In this document: in pieces, positions 47,335 to 58,908 of the stretch | Layout of the letters: the number at the start of each line of letters is the position of its first letter | How positions within the stretch are numbered: position 1 is the stretch's first letter | DNA from: Cepaea nemoralis | Taxonomy: Eukaryota; Mollusca; Gastropoda; Stylommatophora; Helicidae | DNA: 64,000 bases | Reading direction: 5' to 3' | Assembly: GCA_014155875.1 (NCBI GenBank) | Contig: JACEFZ010013481.1 | Span: 91,001-155,000, forward strand | Position numbers and translations under genes: made by a program | Notes under the pieces: generated by a model | Told to the model about the DNA's origin: nothing | Databases searched by the model: none | The model's input: only the letters and a program-made list of their open reading frames with translations

Positions 47335-47392
47335 CGCTGGTGGCCCTGTTCATCCCCCGAGCCAGCTTGTTGTGCCAGCTGATCAGCTCAGT
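47319..47392 (+). CDS. SLC51A: SLC51A (OST-alpha)-like gene, exon 3 of 3 in the window
   Basis: A 74-bp exon between CATCTGGCAG and a perfect donor GTAAGT. It joins exon 2 in phase 0 and leaves phase 2. It encodes AVSLASLVALFIPRASLLCQ and a few more residues. Joined after the exon 2 TYP this gives the second membrane span with the family's (F/W)IPR motif; vertebrate OST-alpha reads APTVVSVLCCFGLWIPRSL here. Following exons should continue with the third span, but none is recognisable between 47393 and 64000. They are probably beyond the window. Both splice sites of this exon have been locally duplicated. Confidence 0.75.
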
Positions 47393-47543
47393 GTAAGTAT
47401 TTGTGTCGCTTACACTTAGTGTCAGTATGTGTATCGCTTACAATCAGTGTCAGTATGTGTATCGCTTACAATCAGTGTCGGTATTTGTATCGCTTACACT
47501 CGGTGTCAGTATTTGTATCGCTTACAATCAGTGTCAGTATTTG
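47390..47543. repeat. 28-bp tandem repeat that includes the exon 3 donor (5.5 units)
   Basis: The first unit begins in the last bases of exon 3 (AGTGTAAGTATTTGTGTCG) and contains the GTAAGT donor. Following units read AGTGTCAGTATGTGTATCG, with GTAAGT changed to GTCAGT or GTCGGT. The donor region itself has been tandemly amplified, with the copies weakened as splice sites. Confidence 0.9.
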
Positions 47544-47589
<46 letters not shown>

Positions 47590-47793
47590 CGACAGATCCC
47601 CTCCTCAGCAAATCCCGCAGCGTGTAGCGGCTAACGACGCCAGTTCTGTGTTGGTTTATCAATCTTCTTTGGCTTCCTGCGTAGTGATCTTGTTTGGCCA
47701 CCCCTCTTTTAATTTGCTGTTCTCGCAGTCTGGCCATGGTTGTAGATTCACAGTCATCACTTGGTTCACACAAAAGTCTTACTTCTCGTAGAG
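47544..47793 (-). pseudogene. RNase H-bearing LINE, C-terminal end, with CTAA-repeat tail
   Basis: On the minus strand this is the very C-terminus of a LINE pol, ending LRDLLRRGSVD. Its stop codon TAA (47587-47585) is the first TAA of the CTAA tail (47543-47588 as TTAG on plus). The frame continues across a hAT insertion to 50942-51225: the codons either side of the hAT TSD read through as ILNALREV. The hAT inserted after the LINE. Confidence 0.8.
47786..47793. repeat. 8-bp TSD of the ZBED-like hAT, left copy
   Basis: TCGTAGAG here and at 50942-50949, each flanking a terminal inverted repeat of the hAT element. Confidence 0.93.
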
Positions 47794-48245
47794 CAGTGGT
47801 TCTCAACCTTTTTTGGCCCGTTCCCCCCTTCACCATATTTTCAGAACGTCATTTCCCCCCCCCCCCTCCCCTCCAACTTTCCAAAATTGTCAGCCTCAAA
47901 AGGTGCGTTAAAAATAACATGCCTATAATAGTGAAAATACTTATTTTCTTCCATAGTTGTACATAACCTTCACATGTAAAGATACATTTTATAGTGTAGT
48001 TTTCTACAGTTAATAGCAAATGAATATGCTGATGGATATTAAAACTTAAATAGAAACATTTTTACATTCGCAATATTTTATTAAAACATCACATTAATCA
48101 TACTACAATAAACAAACAGTTAAAACGTCAAAGAATTGTAGCTTAATATACGACACCAGGATGCCAGAAAATTGTGCTTCATCAAACAAAACGCTCATTA
48201 CAAAACCTGGATATTGTAGATTCGTAATTTAAATGAAAATTGTAA

Positions 48246-49510
48246 TCAATGAGAACACTGTGATTGTTTTTCCCGCAGCAATTCTGAAATATGCGGAGGA
48301 GTGCTTGAAAGGGCACAACGGAGATCGTTGTCAACATCTAATCTGTTGCGTCGTTTCGTTTTAATTTCTAGCAGAGCTGAAAAACCTGACTCACAAAGAT
48401 ATGTTGATGCAAATGGAAGCAATGCACGGATTGTTTTTTCTGCCACTTTTGGGTATGAACCGCACATTAAACGCCAAAATTCCGTGATTGGTTTCTCACT
48501 GAACACATCCCTTGCCCCCGAATCATTTTCAGCTCCAGAAATTCATCTTGACAATCATCAGAAACTTTTTCAACTGATAATTTGAATGGGTTTCGCACCA
48601 AATCCAGCTCATCATCACTAAGTTCAGGAAAATATCGCTCAAATTCATTTTCTAGCGCTGTCAAATGCTGCACATTTTCATTTTTTGCAAATTGTGGAAG
48701 TACTTGGTCTTTACCATCAACAACGGGAACGGATGACAGCTTCTCAAACATTGCAACATTTGTCATATTGACCTTTCTTTTCCAGTTTTCCAGCTTGCTC
48801 ATAAAAGCTCTCAAGGCATCCACAAATTGTATGATATTTGTATTCCTTCCTTGCATCTGAAGATTGAGTTTATTCAACTGCTCAAAAATATCAACTAAAT
48901 AGGCAAGGCGCATGATCCATTCCTCATCATCCAGCCAGGCGAAAAAGTCCATCTTACCCTGAACTTCAAAAAATAGTTTGAGCTCGTCTCTCAGCTCATA
49001 TACTCGCGCAGTTACATTTCCTCTTGACAGCCACGAACATTTGTGTGGAAAAGAAGCAAATGGTGGCCTGCATCCATGTCAACGCATAACTGCTTAAAAA
49101 GTCGTGAGTTGAGAGCTCCTCCTTTGATAAAATTCACTATCTGAACGGTTTGATCCAAAACCTTCCCCATAGGAGCTGGAAGTGTTTTGGAGGCCAGTGC
49201 TTGACGATGGATCATGCAATGAATGCCTTTCACCTTTGGAGCACGTTTCTTCACACTAACTTGAAATCCTGATTTGCTCCCCAACATAGCTGGTGCTCCA
49301 TCTGTACAGCACCCACACATATTATCCCATAACAGATTTTGTGATTCAAGGAAAGATGAAACCTTTTCCAAAATATCAGAGGCCATGGTAGTTGTTTCAA
49401 GAGGAGAACAAAAAAGAAGTTCTTCTTTAAATGATCCTGAATGCACATACCTTGCAATCACTATCAACTGAGAACACGATGCCACATCAGTCAATTCATC
49501 AATTTGAATT
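48246..49510 (-). pseudogene. hAT transposase (ZBED5/SCAND3-like), broken
   Basis: Three minus-strand frames together cover the catalytic core and C-terminus. At 49510-49012: IQIDELTDVAS (first catalytic Asp region), MCGCCTDGAPAMLG (second Asp) and GIHCMIHRQALASK. At 48952-48467: LVDIFEQLNKLNLQMQG and FPELSDDELDLVRNPF. At 48506-48246: LLPFASTYLCESGFSALL, the dimerisation motif. These are hallmarks of ZBED5/SCAND3-type transposases. Frames break between 49012 and 48952 and near 48480. The N-terminal BED zinc finger is not found; a LINE fragment interrupts at about 49512. The gene is inactive. Confidence 0.88.
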
Positions 49511-49529
49511 GAATATATATATATATAGT

Positions 49530-49762
49530 AATTAGACGTAGACAGTCAAAATTTTTTGAACATTTTTTGGAAGAAATGGATTGGAGAACTTGGTGACAAC
49601 TGACAAGATCGAAGGAAACAGACCAAGAGGCAGACCGAGAGGAAAATACCTGGATGGCTTGGCCACATGGCATGGACGAGAAGGAACACTGAGCTGATCC
49701 ACGACACTGGTGATCGAGTGAAATGGCGAGTCATGACCGCCCACGCTTTCCGGCATGGCACA

Positions 49763-49829
<67 letters not shown>
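49530..49829 (+). mobile_element. RTE-like LINE 3' fragment with AT-repeat tail
   Basis: About 236 bp homologous to 2328-2563, including AAATACCTGGATGGCTTGG and the terminal GGCACATGAT. It is followed by an (AT) run at 49766-49829. It interrupts the hAT transposase region at about 49512. It has single-base frame damage relative to the 2213-2563 copy. Confidence 0.88.
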
Positions 49830-49830
<1 letters not shown>

Positions 49831-49994
49831 AGGAGTCAACTTACGTCTTAAAAAGACGCAAAAATAATAATTTGAAAAGCTGAGACGTGTAGATTCGTAA
49901 ACAATGGAGGAATCTCGGTAATCGGTTTCTGTTTTAATGCGATCTTGAAATAATCGGGAAATTTAACATGATGAGTACTCTAAACCTCATTAAA

Positions 49995-50607
49995 CTCCCG
50001 TGTGTTGCCGGGGCCCATAAGGGAAGCAAAGAATAGCAACACTGCAGCCTACCACGTATGTCGTAAGAGGCGACTAAAGAGGCTTGATGGTTCCGTCGCC
50101 CTGCTACTGAGTGAGTGCGTGGCGCGACACTGTGAGCTGTGAGTTTCGTGTGAAATGCTTTTGAATCTGCCCGAGGTTTTTGTGAACGTGACTGCATGTT
50201 CGGAGCGATGGCAGATGGCTATGTCCCAGAGTTGACCGGTTTTTGCCTTATGCAGAAATGCGTAGCTGCTGGGCTTCTGGTTGACTGCCACTGCCATCGA
50301 CGATGAACTGTATTTCGTGGACTGTGTGGGTGAACATCTAGGAAACATCCAGATGGGAAAATGACTGCCGATTCCATCAGAGATAAACTGGGTGTTTCGT
50401 GGGGGACTATTGTGTTGACATTCTGGCGGCAGCGTTATGCACAGTGTATCTGTGCGGGCTGTTATTTGTCGAGACTCCTGTCTTTTCCACTTTTCACATT
50501 GGGCAGTTGGGAGCGTTTTGTGTGATATTCACTGGCACAGGAATGGAGCATAATGGGGACGACCCGTTGCTGTGAAGTTGGAACTGCGACTAACTAACTA
50601 ACTAACT
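49995..50607 (+). mobile_element. 613-bp retroposon with CTAA-repeat tail
   Basis: The insert is flanked by the 12-bp direct repeat AACCTCATTAAA (49983-49994 and 50608-50619) and ends in four to five CTAA units. The left part contains TGTCGTAAGAGGCGACTAAA. I find no protein coding. The 3' end (ACTGCGACTAACTAAC) resembles the end of the RNase H LINE at 47543-47600 on its sense strand (CTGTCGACTAACTAAC). It could be a SINE or a LINE 3' UTR mobilised by that LINE. Confidence 0.72.
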
Positions 50608-50941
50608 AACCTCATTAAAACGGAGAAGCAATAACAAAAAAAAAACGTAAGTTACCGCAAATAAAATCTCTGGTAAAATACGGCAACCTAAATCATAGAG
50701 GCTAGGTAGAAGGAAAAGAACCGTATATTATGGAGGTAAAACAATATCAAGTAATCGGTTCTTGTATTAACGCGATCTTGAAATAATCGTTTAACGTCAC
50801 GAGTACGCTTAATATCCCGATCATGTTTTGTGTGGTCCTGAAGCAAATTTGACAATGTCTTCATTCCCCCCCCCCCCCTGGAAACCCTCAAATTCCCCCC
50901 TGGGGGGGGGGGGGGAATTCCCCACCGGTTGAGAACCACTG

Positions 50942-51225
50942 TCGTAGAGCATTCAGAATGTCAGCCTCGTCCATGGCGCGTCCGCCCTCCACAGTAGCCT
51001 CACCTGCGAGCTTGTCAGCCCGCTCAATTCCTTGTACTCCCGCATGCCCTGGCACGAAGATGAAGCTAATCTTTGCCAGCCGAGACCGCTCCACAGGCAG
51101 CAACCATTCTCTTCGGATCGACCCCTCCTCTATCCTCTTGATCATGTTAATTGAGTTGCTAAGGAAACACGCCCTAGTGAATGTCTGTGTCTCGAGCCAT
51201 GTTATTGCTTTACTTACTGCCATGA
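50942..51225 (-). pseudogene. RNase H domain of the LINE split by the hAT
   Basis: On the minus strand: [27 protein letters not shown], then [20 protein letters not shown], the C-terminal motif of the RNase H domain found in I/R1/Jockey-group LINEs. It continues to DILNALR at the hAT TSD and resumes at 47793. The copy is 5'-truncated; a GATA microsatellite begins at about 51229, directly beyond it. Confidence 0.85.
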
Positions 51226-51228
51226 CAA

Positions 51229-51573
<345 letters not shown>

Positions 51574-51583
<10 letters not shown>

Positions 51584-51665
51584 ACGAACGAACGAACAGA
51601 CTTTATTTTCAAAGGGTAACAAATTGGGCACGCAGGCCCGTCTTACATTCGGCCCTTCCATTCAC
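51574..51665 (-). mobile_element. 3' end of a LINE-type retroposon with GTTC tail
   Basis: On the minus strand, TTACCCTTTGAAAATAAAG (containing AATAAA) runs directly into GTCTGTTCGTTCGTTCG. An AATAAA followed by a tetranucleotide tail is a typical retroposon 3' end. Only about 70-150 bp of body is present and the family is not identified. Confidence 0.6.
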
Positions 51666-51730
51666 TCATCTTTCTTTCATCAACAGTGCATAGGAAAAAA
51701 AATTGTCACATGAATTTTGTAAACATAAAC

Positions 51731-51731
<1 letters not shown>

Positions 51732-51785
<54 letters not shown>

Positions 51786-51827
51786 GATAGTAAGATAGAT
51801 AGATAAGATAGTAAGATAGATAGATGG
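51732..51827. repeat. Second GATA microsatellite block
   Basis: GATA repeats with GATAAGATAGTAAG interruptions. Bases 51828-52036 after it are unique, AT-rich and unassigned. Confidence 0.93.
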
Positions 51828-52036
51828 AGGGAGGAGGGGAAGTGTTACCCGTAAAATAAAGGGGCATAAATATTTATTTAACTGTTAAGAAGGGATATGA
51901 CTCTTCGGAATTTGTTTTGGATGATTTCATTGAAAATTTTGACGTTGTATAACTCATACTGGAATCAGACACTTAAATGCTATCATGATAGTTCTAATAT
52001 AAAGATTATAAGTGGGTGATATATTTTATTTCTTTA

Positions 52037-53359
<1,323 letters not shown>

Positions 53360-53526
53360 CCTCGCCTCGTGATGGTTGGTCTACAGCAGTGAGGAGGTGA
53401 GAATAGTTTCTTTTCCTTCCACGAATGAGAAGGAAAATATCGTCATCCTGATATAAAGATTTCTGACGACTCCTTTTACTATAAGTGTTGTCATCGTCCT
53501 CGCCCCATGTATTGGAGCTCGCATCT

Positions 53527-53563
53527 TTCTTTCTTTCTTTCTCTTTCTTTCTTTCTTTCTTTC
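53527..53563. repeat. TTTC microsatellite
   Basis: A short run of TTTC units at the end of a minus-strand LINE fragment. It gives the artefactual KERKKERK peptide in minus frames. Confidence 0.9.
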
Positions 53564-53567
53564 TGTC

Positions 53568-53945
53568 TTGTGCAGTGGATGTTGTGTGTTTGCGTTAACT
53601 CTGAGGTAGGCGCGTGCCCTGCAAACTTGTATTCTCTCTTCAATGGTTGGAAAATCAAGAAGGTAGCGCATCGCCCTGCATGCTGTATCTCTTGTACATC
53701 GAAGAATAATGAGCATAGCTTCATTCTGTATCCTTTCCATCCTTTCTATCTGCTTATGGCTGAGAGTCAGGATTGCCATTGCATACTCCAAAACAGACAT
53801 GACCAGCCCCTCGTACAGAAGACATAGATGGCGCTGCTCAGTTTGCTGCCGCCATTACCCGCATCGCTGCCAAACCCCGCTTGGCCTTTGTTATCACCTG
53901 GTCTATGTGCTCATTATAAGCAAGGCTTCGATCAAACCCCCTCAT
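53568..53945 (-). pseudogene. LINE RT thumb fragment, minus strand
   Basis: The minus strand reads RSLAYNEHIDQVITKAKRGL. After a frame break near 53830 it continues SVLEYAMAILTLSHKQIERM, ERIQNEAMLIILRCTRDT and ARAYLRVNANTQHPLH. This is the thumb region of RNase H-bearing LINEs. It stops at the TTTC microsatellite. The stretch 53381-53526 to its left and 53946-54189 to its right hold no recognisable gene; the latter contains a G-rich run near 54150-54182. Confidence 0.75.
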
Positions 53946-54189
53946 ACCCCCTTGTCACCCCCTTAAAGATTTTTTTTTTATTTTGGGGTCTATTTTAAGT
54001 AAGTCCCGGGATTTCTAAGAACTGTAGCCCTCCGGACAAATCCGCAAGTGCTCAGTCTCTCACACAGACATACATAGCCAACTCTTGTGCATTCAGGAAA
54101 ATTGCTGAACAGGTAAATGGTCAGGGTCCCTGAAAAGGGCCGTATTTTGGGGAGGGAGGGAGGGAGGGGGCGGGGAAGGGGGTGTCGTC

Positions 54190-55025
54190 TACTTGGCAGA
54201 ATGGACTCTGACTCGGACACAAATACCCCGATTGAAACTAAATATCCCATTCACGGACACGATACTAGCGAGCCAAATTAACAAATCAACGGAGGACAGG
54301 GAAGCAAATAATATAGCGATGGAGTACATACGACAGATTAGAACGGACAACCTCATTATCTATACAGACGGATCTAAGAATAAGAAGGGGGAAGTTGGGG
54401 CGGGTGTAGCAATACGCCACTTGAACATCCAAAATAAGTATAAAATAACAAACAACACAGCGCTATTCACGGCAGAGCTAGTAGGCATTATGAAAGGACA
54501 GGAAATAGCCACAGAAAATCCTGGCTATCCGCAGTCCAGGCACTAGGAAACTACTCTAAGGGGAACAGACCGGACCTGAAAGAAGAAATACTGAACACTA
54601 GCGACAAACCTAAGACACATGGGATGTCAGGTCACAATAGCCTGGATACCAGCTCACAGAGGCATATTTGGAAATGAAAGGTCAGACAACGCTGCAAAAC
54701 ACGGACTGAACAGCCAGAATATAGTAAACACAGGCCTCGGCGTAATGGAGGCGAAGAGCATCATAAAACGGCACATGATCGACAGATGGAAACAACAGTG
54801 GAGAGACAGCAACAGCGGTAGACATGCATATGACATGCATACCAAGTATGGAAAACCAAGTGGAAAACAACTCAAAAATACCAACATACAAGAAACTGTG
54901 GAGGATGAGAATCGGATATTGAAAAGACAAAATAAGCAGTCAACGATGCATAGAGTGAATGCCAGGAGGAAAGCACGATAGGTTGATTGATTGATTGATT
55001 GATTGGCTGATTGAGTGAATGATTG
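54190..55025 (+). pseudogene. LINE RNase H domain, plus strand, with TTGA tail
   Basis: The plus strand encodes LIIYTDGSKNKKGEVGAGVA (RNase H, first Asp) and ALFTAELVGIMKG (Glu). After a break at about 54546 it continues WIPAHRGIFGNERSDNAAKH (last Asp) and a Lys-rich C-terminus ending NARRKAR and TAG at 54979-54981. The stop runs straight into a TTGATTGA tail (54983-55025). This is the C-terminal end of an I/R1/Jockey-group LINE. It lies next to the inverted RT fragment 53568-53945, which would precede it in the protein. Confidence 0.82.
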
Positions 55026-55039
55026 GTTGATTTAGGAAC

Positions 55040-55830
55040 CGACATCACAGCATTCGGGGCATTCACATAAGGGCTCCGTCCCCATCCTCAAAAGCCAGCG
55101 AAGAGTTCCAACCCCATAGTACCAGTAGCAATCTGATTATATGTCCGTCTCGCCTTTCCTCTGAGCGTTGAGCGTCGGCCAGATCCCCTCGTCACTCCTC
55201 GCTGTCTCATTCTTGCCAGACCATGGTAATCCATTTGCTCCTCCGAGGTGTGCACGTGCTCCCACAAGGCCGCAACCACTTCTGCCTTGACATGCATCAA
55301 TACTCCACCAAGTTTGCCTACCTGCAACAGACGGCAAACCAAGAATGTAAAGCATACACACAACTGGGGTGTCTCTGGTGCATCCCAGAATGACCCGCAT
55401 AGCTTCGTTCTGTATGCGCTCTAATTTCACAAATTTACACTTAGAGACAGTGAGCAGTCCTAGTCCATAATCAATCACTGAGAGGATTAAGTGCTGGTAT
55501 AGTCTGAAAAGCATTCTCTGCTCTATGTCCATTGTAGCCATAGTTTTAAGTGCGTTGAGTCCCTTTTGAGATCTTGTCACAACCGTCTCCACATGGTCCT
55601 TGAAGGACAGGTCTATTGTGAGGCTTGGGACATCAGCTCTCACAATCCTGTTGTCCAGAGAGCACCACAAAACAGCTGCCTTTTCCGCGTGGATGACAGC
55701 ACCCATTTCAGTGCAACTGTCGATCACTTTGTCTACTGTCGCCTGTAGTTCCTGGGCTGTTTGCTCCCTATCTCGCCCCTGCCTATATGCAAGAATATCA
55801 TCTGCAAATGTACGATAGAACATGACTTAC
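55040..55830 (-). pseudogene. LINE RT palm/thumb fragment, minus strand
   Basis: The minus strand reads YRTFADDILAYRQG (FADD catalytic box), EKAAVLWCSLDNRI, HVETVVTRSQKGLNALKTMA and KLERIQNEAMRVILGCTRDT. A frame break near LPSV (about 55325) leads to a Gly/Arg-rich tail ending GLELFAGF. The RNase H domain seen in related LINEs is absent, so an internal deletion is likely. It lies tail-to-tail with the 54190-55025 fragment across the shared TTGA/TCAA repeat. Confidence 0.8.
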
Positions 55831-55897
55831 TATCGTGCAAGACATACGATCGAGAGCGTAAAGACCTAACAGCTTCTCACTCTCACGCGCGCGCGCG

Positions 55898-57088
<1,191 letters not shown>

Positions 57089-57531
57089 TGTCAGGATCTT
57101 CTATTAGGCTCGTTGGCTAACACATGTGAGACAGTACAAGTACAACGTAATTCGACGTAAGACATAGCAACACAAGTTCAATGGATTTATTACCACATTA
57201 AATACATAACAATAGTTACAGCAATGTACAACATATAACTCACAACCACAATACAGCTCATAGGTCTGACGCTCACGATATCAGTCGTTCAGCTCACAAC
57301 CACGGAGATTCACACAAACGCCTTGCTCTCGACACACACGTCCGTTCAGATGTCCAGTCCCAGCTTGGTCTGCGATTAACACACACACTGCCCACTGCCT
57401 CTCGTGGGGTCACGTGGCTTTGCGTGCGTCTGTCGTCAGCGCTGGTCGCGTGTCAGGTAAGAATCTCGCCAGCCGACAACTCTTGTCCGCCGGGTGCCGT
57501 AACGATGTTGCTGCACACTTAGGCTCTGACA
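57089..57531 (-). repeat. 3' LTR of the intact Gmr1-like element
   Basis: 443 bp with inverted termini TGTCAG/CTGACA. It abuts the GATA array on one side and, on the other, TTCTCCCCGGG, which reads as a purine-rich CCCGGGGAGAA on the sense strand. It is inferred from its ends and position, because the partner LTR lies outside the window. Confidence 0.75.
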
Positions 57532-58908
57532 TTCTCCCCGGGTACTTCAATGAAAGATGCCATCTTTCATTCATGATGTATGTATATACTGGGGTAGTGT
57601 TAATTTCATGTCAGAGACTACTCTTTCCCAGTGTTATGCATGAAAATACATATAAGGCATAGAAATATATACACAAAAAATGTAAGTTGCATTGACATGA
57701 CAAATGAAGTACAATTTTTAACACAATTCAGGTTTCATCCCCCTGATGCCTGGTTACCTTCATTGCAATAATACCCAGTCAGATCAGTAGCACCAGCTTC
57801 ACGCATCTACCTCGCAGCTATTTGAAAAAAAAGTAATAATATGATTGTTTTGCAACAACCATCTAGCCAGACTGAAATACGGCTTTGTATTAGTCGTATT
57901 AAACACTTAAACTCTGCCCTCATTTGGTCAGGAGTTCTTATGTTGGTTTGCAATGTTGGCAGCTCTATGACATGCTTGGTGGACGCCTACCTGCTGTGCC
58001 AAACATTTGAGCAACAAAATGCCTATCTATACAACACACATTAATGAATATGTTTCAAATTATGGCCCTTGATGTAATTCACAAATGCAAGGGAAGTAAT
58101 TTTGACATTTAAGAAATTCCATACATTACAATAATTATTTAATTTCTTAGCGTCATTGCTTGACGTTTCTTCATATTAACGAGAAAAAGTCGGTAATATG
58201 AATACATTAATCAAGATATAATTCTAAGATTACACTAATCAAAATAAATAAGTACCCAATTGGTATATTATATTTTATAGATTCGAAAGGATTTTACAAG
58301 TGTCATAAATTTTTGGAAATTTGTACATAGTCTGCTAATTATGTTATACTTTTTAAATTACACCGGAAATGCACACGAAACGAAAAATTTGGTTGATGTT
58401 ACATTTTCTGAACACAAATGATCCGGTTTTATTTCGGAACGGATAGTAGAATGTTCTCACAGTTCGTGTCTGATGTTATAGTATGACAACGGATTATGAT
58501 GGAATGTTCTTATTTCCGATGTGTTCACACGTCGAACGATTTGGATCACATTCGCTGTAGAGGTGATGTAGGAGTCAATGTTCGGTCCACATTTGCACAT
58601 GTTAAAATATCACGGTGAAAAAAAATCACCCACAAATGTCACAATGGTAAAGTTCGCTTTTGATAATTGGTTAAGCGTTTGTGACACTGTTGTTGGTGTC
58701 TATATACAATTAATATCGTTCTCATTCTAACACACACTACACAATTATACTACACTCATTACATGACTTGATTAAAATAAGTATATTATACATGTCGGTC
58801 TCCAAACCGTATCACAATTTTGATTATTGACCTTACACAGTAGGTGAATGGAAAAAAATTCACTCATTGGTGGCTGTGTTGGGCTGAGTGTAATATTACA
58901 CAGTGCAC
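57532..58908 (-). other. 3' non-coding region of the intact element
   Basis: 1.38 kb of AT-rich DNA between the gag-pol stop and the 3' LTR. No domain is recognisable on either strand; small frames (57841-58044, 57414-57662) have no support. The length and place match the non-coding stretch of the decayed relative (10074-11633). Confidence 0.65.

Larger units (their letters stand above)
47794..50941 (-). mobile_element. ZBED-like hAT DNA transposon, with nested retroposons
   Basis: A 3148-bp element with terminal inverted repeats CAGTGGTTCTCAACC and its complement, the widespread Charlie/Buster-type hAT terminus, and the exact 8-bp TSD TCGTAGAG. Its transposase lies on the minus strand at 48246-49510. 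C- and G-homopolymers lie next to both ends. It carries a LINE 3' fragment (49530-49829) and a 613-bp retroposon (49995-50607). Bases 47855-48245 and 50620-50880 are non-coding element sequence. A subterminal segment containing TAATCGGTT and GCGATCTTGAAATAATCG occurs twice (about 49918-49960 and 50753-50795). Confidence 0.93.

Noticed and set aside
50049..50348. A 99-codon minus frame within the 613-bp retroposon
   Set aside because: No recognisable domain, and the insert is bounded as a retroposon with a repeat tail in the opposite orientation.
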